DNA from: Pedobacter sp. PLR
GTDB taxonomy: Bacteria; Bacteroidota; Bacteroidia; Sphingobacteriales; Sphingobacteriaceae
Assembly: GCF_026239675.1 (NCBI RefSeq)
Contig: NZ_JAPIVQ010000001.1
Span: 620,001 to 684,000, forward strand
Length of the DNA: 64,000 nucleotides
Direction of reading: 5' to 3'
The position numbers and the translations under genes are program-made. This document shows, in pieces, positions 19,104 through 26,197 of this stretch; within the stretch, counting starts at the first letter, position 1; every line of letters starts with the position of its first letter. The notes beneath the pieces are model-generated. The model worked only from the letters and a program-made list of their open reading frames with translations, did not search any database and was not told where the DNA came from.

Positions 19104-19793
19104 ATGAACACACTTCGAATAATCACAACTTCAATCCTATTATCCTGCCTGATCTATTCCTGTTCAACTTCCAGAAATTCATCTGCTGAGGGGAAAAGAA
19201 AGCGCAGTAAAATTACAACCATCAATCCTGGTATAAAAAACCCGGGTAGGTCTGTTATTAATGCTAGTGGTGACGGGCTCACACCCGGAATCAGCGAACC
19301 AAGAGGTGCTGGTTCAATGATAAACGCAACCAACATAGCCAGTAATGCAATTGGAAGAGCGAACACTTTGGCTAAAGGGAAACAACAGAACTTAGAAACA
19401 CTGACAGATGCAGAATTGCTCAATAGAATGGCCACAGCTCAACTAATGGAAATCAGTGTGAGTAACAGAGCTGGTCGTACAGCGACCAAAGACAATATTA
19501 AAAACTATGCCGGCATGATCTCCTCCAATCATACAGAGATTCTGAAGGAATTGAAAAAACTTACTTCGCAGAAAAACATAGTGCTCGAGAAGGAAGTGCT
19601 ATTGCGGGGCACTCCTAAAACAGATCTGGATTTTGTTAAAATGATGGTTGAAAGCAACCGAAACATCATCAACATTTATACTATAGGCAGTAACTCTACT
19701 GATCCTGAGCTGAAGGCATTTACGTTGAAACAATTGCCAATATTGAAAAAGCACTTAGCGGTTGCTCAGGAACTGAGTCGCGAAATCAAGTAA
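19104..19793 (+). CDS. DUF4142 domain lipoprotein
   Basis: A 229-residue protein with a lipoprotein signal (SCLIYSCSTS, Cys near residue 20). A low-complexity Ser/Gly/Asn-rich linker follows to about residue 100, then an all-helical DUF4142 domain (about 108-225) related to ferritin-like four-helix bundles. Within it LLNRMATAQLMEISVSN, an Asn-His pair (SSNHTEILKEL) and a second helical hairpin are visible. The family is abundant in Bacteroidota and soil bacteria and is often stress-induced; no reaction is known. A second DUF4142 lipoprotein is at 54561. The gene has its own promoter and stands alone. Confidence 0.85.
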   Translation: MNTLRIITTSILLSCLIYSCSTSRNSSAEGKRKRSKITTINPGIKNPGRSVINASGDGLTPGISEPRGAGSMINATNIASNAIGRANTLAKGKQQNLETLTDAELLNRMATAQLMEISVSNRAGRTATKDNIKNYAGMISSNHTEILKELKKLTSQKNIVLEKEVLLRGTPKTDLDFVKMMVESNRNIINIYTIGSNSTDPELKAFTLKQLPILKKHLAVAQELSREIK

Positions 19794-19903
19794 AACAGCA
19801 TCTGACCGGAAAACCCATACGTTTTTCCCAGCCTACCTTTTCAGGCCTTAAAAAGCCAGAAAACTCTCTTTTCAAATAAAAACTACAAAATCCATAGATT
19901 TTA

Positions 19904-19933
19904 TTGATTTAATAAAAAAGAATACTATCTTCG
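19904..19933 (+). promoter_or_regulatory. Promoter of the Cys-rich leader peptide and TonB receptor transcript
   Basis: TTG (19904-19906), a 19-base spacer and TATCTTCG (19926-19933) match the Bacteroidota promoter layout TTG-N19-TAnnTTTG with one mismatch. Transcription would start near 19940, about 29 bases before the ATG of the small peptide. This places the peptide at the 5' end of the TonB receptor mRNA. Confidence 0.6.
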
Positions 19934-19968
19934 CATTATAAAAACAACCCTTAACAAACTGGATCACA

Positions 19969-20058
19969 ATGAAAACAGACTTACATTTCATCAAAATGAA
20001 AAGAAAAACAGCTAATGCAGGAATGCCCTTTCCATTAGACTGTAACTGTTGTTGTTGA
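19969..20058 (+). CDS. 29-residue leader peptide ending in DCNCCC
   Basis: The frame ATG...TGA encodes a basic peptide that starts MKTDLHFIKMKRK and ends MPFPLDCNCCC, so four of its last five residues are cysteine, all read from TGT codons. It sits between a well-formed promoter and the TonB receptor gene at 20230, with 171 bases between them, and no other gene is in the transcript. There is no signal peptide or modifying enzyme nearby, which speaks against a secreted peptide or a RiPP. Short ORFs with terminal Cys runs are known from mycobacteria as cysteine-responsive attenuators, and this is the closest parallel. The function is inference; the open frame itself is certain. Confidence 0.6.
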   Translation: MKTDLHFIKMKRKTANAGMPFPLDCNCCC

Positions 20059-20144
20059 TTCTGATCAGTAATCACTGAGGAAGACTAAAACGTCTACAAA
20101 TCCTATAATATATTTTGAAACCTGGCTGGATGCTGAAAACATCC
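20056..20144 (+). promoter_or_regulatory. Leader region with overlapping hairpins between peptide and TonB receptor
   Basis: Two mutually exclusive small hairpins begin at the peptide stop codon: TGATT (20056-20060) with AATCA (20070-20074), and TCAGT (20065-20069) with ACTGA (20074-20078). Further down are AGAC (20082-20085) with GTCT (20092-20095) and GGATG (20128-20132) with CATCC (20140-20144). None is followed by a strong T-run, so translational control or a non-canonical attenuator is more likely than a classical terminator. The stems are short and need folding to judge. Confidence 0.3.
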
Positions 20145-20229
20145 TTATGGCTTTGCTTTGCAATTTATCTTTTACAAAAATCACCGAAAACCAACGCGTA
20201 AAACCAACAAACTATTTAATATTAACAAG

Positions 20230-22809
20230 ATGAAAAAACATTTATTTATTATCCTGTCCTTTATCCTCACGGCAAATTATGTTTTTGCCCAAAGTGCGAT
20301 AACAGGTGTTATAAAAACCAGTAACGGCACCCCGGTACCACATGCAACAGTATTGATAAGAGGCACTAAAATTTCTGCAATGGCAGATGCTGAGGGCAAG
20401 TTTAGCATCGATTCAAAACAAGACCTTCCATTTTACCTTCGGGTAAGTTCAATTGGCTACAAGTCCCAGGATTTTCAGATTTTAAAACTTCAGGAAACAC
20501 CTTTCGAGTTAATACTGATTGAAAGTGAACTACTGGATGAGATTGTGGTAACATCCAGAAGACGTTCGGAAGTGCTACAAGATGTGCCTATCGCAATCAC
20601 TGTAATCGGGGGACAAGCTGCAGAAAATGCGGGGGCTTTTAACGTTAACCGTTTAAAAGAGCTGGTTCCTTCTGTACAGTTATATGCATCAAACGCCAGA
20701 AATACAACACTTAATATCAGAGGGCTAGGCTCAACATTTGGCTTAACCAACGACGGTATTGATCCTGGAGTAGGCTTTTATGTAGACGGAGTTTATCAGG
20801 CTCGTCCGGCAGCTACTTCTACAGATTTTCTTGACATTGAACAAATAGAGATCCTTCGTGGCCCGCAAGGAACCTTGTTTGGCAAGAACACTACTGCAGG
20901 TGCATTTAACATCACTACAGCAAAACCAACTCAAACACCCGGCGGAAAAGTTGAATTGAGTTTTGGGAATTACAACTTTATGCAAGCGAAAACATCGGTT
21001 ACAGGAGGTATTGCAAAAGATCTGGCAGCAAGATTATCCATTTCCGGAACTCAACGAGATGGTACAATTTACAATACTAAAGAAGAACGTAGATACAGCG
21101 GCCAAAACAACCTTGGTTTTAAAGGTCAGCTATACTATACGCCCTCAGATAAATTACAGGTATTATTAAGTGGAGATGTCAGTATTCAGCACCCTGCAGG
21201 GTACCCACTTGTAATTGCAGGCGTTACGACTACAGAAAGAAGCCCTTACCGCCAATATGCCCAGATTATTTCTGATTTAGGTTATCAGCAGCCTGTAGCA
21301 GACCCTTCTTCCAGAAAAATCAATACCAATACGCCATGGAAACATGACCAGTCAATTGGGGGTATATCCTTAAATGTGGATTATAAGATAGGCAACGGAA
21401 CGCTTACTTCAACTACTGCATGGAGGTTCTGGAATTGGGATCCTACAAACGACAGGGATTTCTCTGAATTGTATGCACTGACCAAATCTCAGGGGAACTC
21501 CCGCCATGATCAATATTCGCAGGAGTTTAGATACGCAGGTAATATAGCTGAAAAAATAACCGGCGTAATTGGTGTATTTGCCCTTGGTCAGAATTTAAAA
21601 GGACTAGACCAGACCGAAGAGGTTGGTAAAGACCAGTGGAGATTTGTACAAACAAGTAATACCGGTGCCCAGGCACTATACTCAACACCCGGCTTGTTAG
21701 ATGGCTATGGTATCAAAACCAATTCAACGATCAAATCATTAAGTACCGCTGTATTTGCACAGGCCGACTGGGAGTTTCTAAACCACCTGCATGTGTTACC
21801 AGGCTTAAGATATACTTATGATAAAAAAGATGTTGATTATGACAGGGTAACTTATGGAGGCCTGCAAACTTCAAATGCAGCGTTACTTGCACTTAAAACC
21901 GCCGTTTATAATAATCAGCAATTCAGCACCAGTGTAGACAACAATAATTTGTCTGGTAATATCACCTTGTCATACCGACCTACGACTAAGTTAAATGCTT
22001 ATGGAAATTTCTCTACCGCTTATAAACCAGTTGGTGTTAACGTAGGTGGCTTGCCAACAACTGCTACCGGAGAAGCAGACTTGTCTGTGGCTATCGTAAA
22101 ACCAGAATATGTTCAGCACTATGAATTAGGTGTTAAAAGCAAGCCATTTAAAGGTGCAATTGTAAACGTTAGCGCATTCAATACAGATATTAAAGACTAC
22201 CAAACCAATGTGCAATCCCCACAACTGGGCGTAAACAGAGGTTATCTTGCCAATGCTGAAAAAGTTAATGTAAAAGGTTTGGAAGTCGATGGGATTTATC
22301 AATTAGGCAGGTTCTTAACTTTAAATGCTGCTCTGGCCTATCTGGATGGCAAATATGTGAAATTCACAAATGCCCCATTGCCATTAGAAGAAACCGGTCA
22401 TACAGAACTCGTTAATGGTGTAGCTACACAAGTGGCGTTTAAAGATGCTTCAGGAGGCAGATTACCAGGGATATCCAAATGGAATGTTTCTGGTGGTGCA
22501 GAGTTCAGTAATCCGGGAAGTCTGGCCAGCACAGCAGGTAGATATTTTATTGCTGCCGATGCCAGTTACCGTTCAGATTATTCTTCAAATCCTACACCTT
22601 CACGTGTATTAGTCGTAGAAGGTTATTCATTGTTGAATGCCCGGTTAGGATTTAAATCCGATAAATTCTCCCTGTTTGTTTGGGCCAGAAATATCGCGAA
22701 TAAAAATTATTACGAACAAGTACAGGCTGCAGCAGGTAACGCTGGTTTATATGCCGGGGTACTTGGTGATCCAGGAACTTATGGGATTACACTTCGTTAT
22801 TCTTTGTAA
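20230..22809 (+). CDS. TonB-dependent outer-membrane receptor with carboxypeptidase-regulatory-like domain
   Basis: The ATG at 20230 gives an 859-residue protein with a clean signal peptide (KKHLFIILSFILTANYVFAQ). A CarboxypepD_reg-like domain (ITGVIKTSNGTPVPHATVLIRGT) is followed by a plug (DEIVVTSRRRSEVLQDVPIA, IEILRGPQGTLFGKNTTAG) and a beta-barrel ending in YGITLRYSL. It lacks the SusC-type plug signature and has no SusD partner, so it belongs to the general TonB receptors (siderophore, vitamin, small-molecule type). The longer frame from 20158 adds a basic, non-signal sequence and is unlikely. It is a single-gene unit closed by a strong terminator. The Cys-rich leader hints at sulfur- or metal-linked control. 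Confidence 0.88.
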   Translation: MKKHLFIILSFILTANYVFAQSAITGVIKTSNGTPVPHATVLIRGTKISAMADAEGKFSIDSKQDLPFYLRVSSIGYKSQDFQILKLQETPFELILIESELLDEIVVTSRRRSEVLQDVPIAITVIGGQAAENAGAFNVNRLKELVPSVQLYASNARNTTLNIRGLGSTFGLTNDGIDPGVGFYVDGVYQARPAATSTDFLDIEQIEILRGPQGTLFGKNTTAGAFNITTAKPTQTPGGKVELSFGNYNFMQAKTSVTGGIAKDLAARLSISGTQRDGTIYNTKEERRYSGQNNLGFKGQLYYTPSDKLQVLLSGDVSIQHPAGYPLVIAGVTTTERSPYRQYAQIISDLGYQQPVADPSSRKINTNTPWKHDQSIGGISLNVDYKIGNGTLTSTTAWRFWNWDPTNDRDFSELYALTKSQGNSRHDQYSQEFRYAGNIAEKITGVIGVFALGQNLKGLDQTEEVGKDQWRFVQTSNTGAQALYSTPGLLDGYGIKTNSTIKSLSTAVFAQADWEFLNHLHVLPGLRYTYDKKDVDYDRVTYGGLQTSNAALLALKTAVYNNQQFSTSVDNNNLSGNITLSYRPTTKLNAYGNFSTAYKPVGVNVGGLPTTATGEADLSVAIVKPEYVQHYELGVKSKPFKGAIVNVSAFNTDIKDYQTNVQSPQLGVNRGYLANAEKVNVKGLEVDGIYQLGRFLTLNAALAYLDGKYVKFTNAPLPLEETGHTELVNGVATQVAFKDASGGRLPGISKWNVSGGAEFSNPGSLASTAGRYFIAADASYRSDYSSNPTPSRVLVVEGYSLLNARLGFKSDKFSLFVWARNIANKNYYEQVQAAAGNAGLYAGVLGDPGTYGITLRYSL

Positions 22810-22829
22810 GATCGTTTAGCCATTACTTG

Positions 22830-22868
22830 AAGAAGCCGCCTCATATGTAAAATATGAGGCGGCTTCTT
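22830..22868 (+). terminator. Strong terminator after the TonB receptor
   Basis: A perfect 17-base-pair stem (22830-22846 with 22852-22868, core GAAGCCGCCTCATAT) closes on the loop GTAAA. It is flanked by A-rich and T-rich sequence, so it may work in both directions between this gene and the convergent lipoprotein gene. Confidence 0.9.
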
Positions 22869-22964
22869 TGTTAAAGCTTTCCCACCCTCGCTGCAATATG
22901 GTCATCAAAACCACACAAAAAGTCTTATCATCATTCCATTTACTTTCAGCATATTACTTGAATA

Positions 22965-23522
22965 TTAGCTATGCTGCCAGCATCTTCCTCCTCCAGAAAC
23001 GACACGTTTACAATACCCTCCGGTTTTATTCTTTGCACCGCATACTGAAGAGGTGGGTTTTGTATTTCCTCCACTAGAGCCAGACCCGCCGCTAGAACCA
23101 GCAGAATAACTACCATAAATCATCGATTTTTGTCCCGAATTAACATTATATAATAAATCAAAACTATTGTACCCTAAGCCTCCATAAATCACTTCATTGT
23201 TCTTTAGGATATAAGCATCAATACTTTGATAAACACTGTTAGTAGTTCGGATGTTGATTTTTAAGTCTACGGCATCAGCCTTTTCGAAAGAATAACTCCA
23301 CTTTCCATTAGTATTGGTTATCTTCTTAATGCTTTTATTTGTATCCATGAATTGGATTTCACAAGCTGTACAGGTTACTTCATAGGAGTAAATTTCCGTT
23401 TTAATCACCTCTTCTGGCTCCTGATTTTTTTTGCTACATGAGGAACAAAACAGGATTAATAAGGAAAATATTACAGCGCCTAAACGGTTCGTATTATTTC
23501 TTCTTTCGTAGATTTTTCGCAT
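22965..23522 (-). CDS. Lipoprotein with C-terminal Cys/His motif (DUF5763-like)
   Basis: A 185-residue protein with a lipobox in LILFCSSCSKKN (Cys near residue 29). The middle part (about 40-130) is a beta-rich domain of unknown family with an early CTAC motif. A Gly/Ser-rich spacer follows (about 138-150). The last 25 residues carry a pattern of the type CGAKNKTGGYCKR...CWQH, which resembles the small putative zinc-binding tail found in many unrelated bacterial and phage proteins (DUF5763). No function is known. The gene is convergent with the TonB receptor and divergent from the esterase. Confidence 0.65.
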   Translation of the reverse strand: MRKIYERRNNTNRLGAVIFSLLILFCSSCSKKNQEPEEVIKTEIYSYEVTCTACEIQFMDTNKSIKKITNTNGKWSYSFEKADAVDLKINIRTTNSVYQSIDAYILKNNEVIYGGLGYNSFDLLYNVNSGQKSMIYGSYSAGSSGGSGSSGGNTKPTSSVCGAKNKTGGYCKRVVSGGGRCWQHS

Positions 23523-23882
23523 TAAATGTTACATTTTAATTGTTCAACATTCAAAAGTATACAGTTCTGGATTGCTTATCTTACGGGAAGCCGTAAACCT
23601 TTAGCAATTCATATTTCCATGCATTAAGATCTTAACCAACCCCGGTTAGAATGGATTTAAAATTATGAATACTGTTTTTCAAATTACCCCTGGTATCTTA
23701 ATTCAATTTACACTGGACTACCGGGACCTCCAACTAACCCGAAAAATCAACCTAATTAATCATTAACCAGAAACTACATCCAACTACTCCCCTCCCATAA
23801 TCACTTCCATTCAAATGAAGGAAAGTATTTAGTAATAGCGAGTCCCTCAACATATGTATATGTTTTAAAAAATGAGCAGCGA

Positions 23883-23890
23883 TACCTTTG
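23883..23890 (+). promoter_or_regulatory. Bacteroidota -7 box for the esterase gene
   Basis: TACCTTTG matches TAnnTTTG exactly and ends 26 bases before the ATG at 23917. It lies in the 394-base divergent gap 23523-23916; apart from this box I see no gene, repeat or strong hairpin there. Confidence 0.55.
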
Positions 23891-23916
23891 CCTGCAACAA
23901 TTAAAACAAGAATACA

Positions 23917-24714
23917 ATGAGAATATTATTAGTTACCTTATCTGTACTGGGTATCGGGTTTCAAGCCTTTTCCCAGCAGGTTGACACCTTAAATATCTAT
24001 AGTTCTTCCATGAAAAAGGAAGTCAAAACACTGGTGATTCGTCCTTCATCAGCCACAGAAAAGAAATTACCAACAGTTTACGTTTTGCATGGTTATAGTG
24101 GTTATCCAAAAAGAACAATAACGCAGGATATTCCAGCTTTGTTAGCGCTTAGCAAAGAGCTGAAAATGATGTTTATTTTACCTGATGGAAATTATGACAG
24201 CTGGTATGTTGACAGCGAAGTTCAAAACTCCAGGTACGAAACATTTATTGCCAAAGAATTGGTGGATTATGTTCAGAACCACTATAACTCAGACCAATCA
24301 AAAACAGCAATAATCGGTTGGAGTATGGGTGGACACGGTGCCTTATATATTGGAGCCAGGCATCAAAACACGTTTAAGGCCATTGGCAGTTTATCTGGCG
24401 TAATGGACTTTACACCTTTCGGAAAGGAATACGGAGTACCAAAAGCATTAGGAGAAAATCTTGAAAACTGGCATAAATACACCGTGATGTCTCAAATAGA
24501 AAAACTAAAAAACTCCCGCCAAAAAATTTTTATTAGCTGTGGAACAGAAGATCCATTAATTGAACAAAACCGGAAATTACACCAACAACTTCTCTTATTC
24601 AACATTCCTCATATTTACGAGGAAAGACCTGGTGAGCACAACGCAGCCTACTGGTCTAAAGCAGCAATTACTCAACTAATTCAGTTAAATCAATTCTTTG
24701 CAGCCTATGAATAA
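23917..24714 (+). CDS. Alpha/beta hydrolase, esterase D-like
   Basis: A 265-residue secreted esterase-like protein with a signal peptide (about residues 1-19, ending GFQAFSQ). It has YVLHGYSG as oxyanion strand, the nucleophile elbow GWSMGG (Ser near residue 137), an acidic residue in SCGTEDPLIEQ and the terminal His in RPGEHNAAYW. The fold matches the esterase D/antigen 85-like group that includes feruloyl esterases and S-formylglutathione hydrolases; a periplasmic acyl-esterase is the safest reading. Its stop overlaps the start of a second frame (ATGAATAA) that leads into the RidA-like gene, which suggests an operon of two. Confidence 0.85.
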   Translation: MRILLVTLSVLGIGFQAFSQQVDTLNIYSSSMKKEVKTLVIRPSSATEKKLPTVYVLHGYSGYPKRTITQDIPALLALSKELKMMFILPDGNYDSWYVDSEVQNSRYETFIAKELVDYVQNHYNSDQSKTAIIGWSMGGHGALYIGARHQNTFKAIGSLSGVMDFTPFGKEYGVPKALGENLENWHKYTVMSQIEKLKNSRQKIFISCGTEDPLIEQNRKLHQQLLLFNIPHIYEERPGEHNAAYWSKAAITQLIQLNQFFAAYE

Positions 24715-24830
24715 TTATTTTAAAGGCCGTTTCAGGACACAAAAAAAACACCCTGATCTCCTCAATCTTCATATTATCATTTTCAGCCTGCTCAGCACCT
24801 CAAAATGATAAAAACATAACTCCAACCCCT
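24707..24830 (+). other. Frameshifted lipoprotein signal sequence in front of the RidA-like gene
   Basis: A frame starting at ATG 24707 (overlapping the esterase stop) runs into a run of eight A (24741-24748). The next frame, which is continuous with the RidA-like gene, then reads NTLISSIFILSFSACSAPQ, a textbook lipoprotein signal with the Cys codon at 24789-24791. One A fewer in the run would join them into a single lipoprotein of about 178 residues. The disruption could be a real frameshift, a slippage-dependent switch or a sequencing error. Confidence 0.55.
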
Positions 24831-25241
24831 ATGACCAATATCATTCACAAAAACCCAAAAACACTCTTTGACCCTACCCCATTCGCCTTTTCGCATGCGA
24901 CAAGCAGCGCGGATAAAGGAAAATATGTATTTATATCCGGGCAAAGCGGTGGTCAGGATTTAAAGCATACGCTCTCCAAAGATTTCAGAACCCAGGTTAA
25001 ATTCGCTTTGTCAAACTTAGAAACTGTGCTTAAAGCATATCACTTAAAACCTGATGATGTACTTAAAATCACCGTATTAATTGTGGACCATAATCAGGAA
25101 AAACTCGCGATATGGACAGAAGAAATGCATCAGGTATGGAAGAACAATAAATTCCCGGCTAGCACCTTAATTCCTGTTCCAAAGTTAGCATTAGATGATA
25201 TGCTGGTAGAAGTTGACGCTATTGCTTTTATGCCGGAATAA
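24831..25241 (+). CDS. RidA/YjgF family protein, likely once a lipoprotein
   Basis: A 136-residue protein of the RidA fold: YVFISGQSGGQDLKHTLSKDFRTQVKFALSNLETVLKA and DVLKITVLIVDHNQEKLAIW are typical. The conserved active-site Arg, expected in the segment before the last strand, is replaced: the protein has PASTLIPV where active RidA has an Arg after Ala. It is therefore probably not a classical enamine/imine deaminase and fits the divergent Rid subgroups. The annotated ATG at 24831 is probably internal, because the frame upstream encodes an export signal interrupted by an A8 run. It follows the esterase gene closely. Confidence 0.75.
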   Translation: MTNIIHKNPKTLFDPTPFAFSHATSSADKGKYVFISGQSGGQDLKHTLSKDFRTQVKFALSNLETVLKAYHLKPDDVLKITVLIVDHNQEKLAIWTEEMHQVWKNNKFPASTLIPVPKLALDDMLVEVDAIAFMPE

Positions 25242-25252
25242 GCAGGAATTAA

Positions 25253-25295
25253 AACAGCCGCTCAACTGAATACAAAACTCAATTGAACGGCTGTT
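25253..25295. terminator. Terminator between convergent genes
   Basis: AACAGCCG (25253-25260) pairs with CGGCTGTT (25288-25295), extended after one mismatch by TCAA with TTGA. It lies between the convergent RidA-like and exonuclease/phosphatase genes and can serve both. Confidence 0.7.
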
Positions 25296-25324
25296 AATTT
25301 AAACGCTAACAAACATCTTAAATA

Positions 25325-26164
25325 CTACTTCAACATCACGTCTACCAACACCGGAAAATGGTCCGAAGGAAATTTCCCATGGTAAGTATCCGTTAAAATC
25401 CCCCACCTGCTGGCGGTAAAACCTTTCGTTACAAAAACATGGTCAATTACACCAAAACCCTTCACATCTGCACCGAAAGAATTGAAAGAAGAGTTGTTTC
25501 TATATGGGTGTTCTACCTGACTAAAAGTATCCGTTAAGAAGTCTGATGTCGCTAATATCTTGTAACTATCACCATTATGATCTACATTTAAATCACCGGT
25601 AAATATTGCCGGAGTATTCCCTGCTATTTCCTTGATTTTAGCCAGAATCAACTTACTGCTTTCTACTTTTGCCACCTTACCCTGATGATCAAAATGTGCA
25701 TTAAAGTAATAGAATTTTTTGCCGGTTCTTAGATCCTGAAGGTATAACCAGGTGCAGATCCTGTTGCAGCAAGTGGCATCCCAACCTTTACCTGGCTGAT
25801 CAGGCTTCTCCGACAACCAGAAATCGCCCTTTTTCAGCAATTTAAACTTGTCTTTTCGATAAAATATAGAAGAGTGTTCTCCGCCCTCTTTACCGTCATC
25901 ACGACCTAAACCATAATGTTCATATTCTGGTAAAGCCTTAGAAAGATCATCCAGTTGATTTTTTAAACCTTCTTGAATTCCGAAAATATCATATTGATGG
26001 AATCTCAATAAATTAGCGGCTACCGGTGCCCGTTGCTCCCATAAATTCCCAACATCACCCTTGTTATCATATCGTAAATTAAAAGTCCCAACAACTAGTT
26101 TCTGAGCAAATAGCTGACTACAGGTAAGTAAAAGAAGTACTACAGTAATATTAATTTTTTTCAT
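25325..26164 (-). CDS. Secreted endonuclease/exonuclease/phosphatase (EEP) family protein
   Basis: A 279-residue protein with a signal peptide (ITVVLLLLTCSQLFAQ). EEP fold motifs are present: GTFNLRYDN at the start, FGIQEG with the metal-binding Glu, a GDLNVDHNGDSY motif with the catalytic Asp/Asn pair near residue 195, and the terminal SDHFPV with the general-base His. The family cleaves phosphodiester or phosphomonoester bonds in DNA, RNA, phosphoinositides or sphingomyelin. Located directly after a SusC/SusD pair, it probably processes the imported or captured substrate outside the cytoplasm. Which substrate cannot be told. Confidence 0.85.
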   Translation of the reverse strand: MKKINITVVLLLLTCSQLFAQKLVVGTFNLRYDNKGDVGNLWEQRAPVAANLLRFHQYDIFGIQEGLKNQLDDLSKALPEYEHYGLGRDDGKEGGEHSSIFYRKDKFKLLKKGDFWLSEKPDQPGKGWDATCCNRICTWLYLQDLRTGKKFYYFNAHFDHQGKVAKVESSKLILAKIKEIAGNTPAIFTGDLNVDHNGDSYKILATSDFLTDTFSQVEHPYRNNSSFNSFGADVKGFGVIDHVFVTKGFTASRWGILTDTYHGKFPSDHFPVLVDVMLK

Positions 26165-26197
26165 CGTGTTATATATTTTAAAAGATCATTTAATAAT

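Noticed and set aside
19969..20058. The Cys-rich peptide as a RiPP or bacteriocin precursor
   Set aside because: No modifying enzyme, protease or exporter lies nearby, and the only gene in the transcript is a TonB receptor. A leader-peptide role explains the position better.
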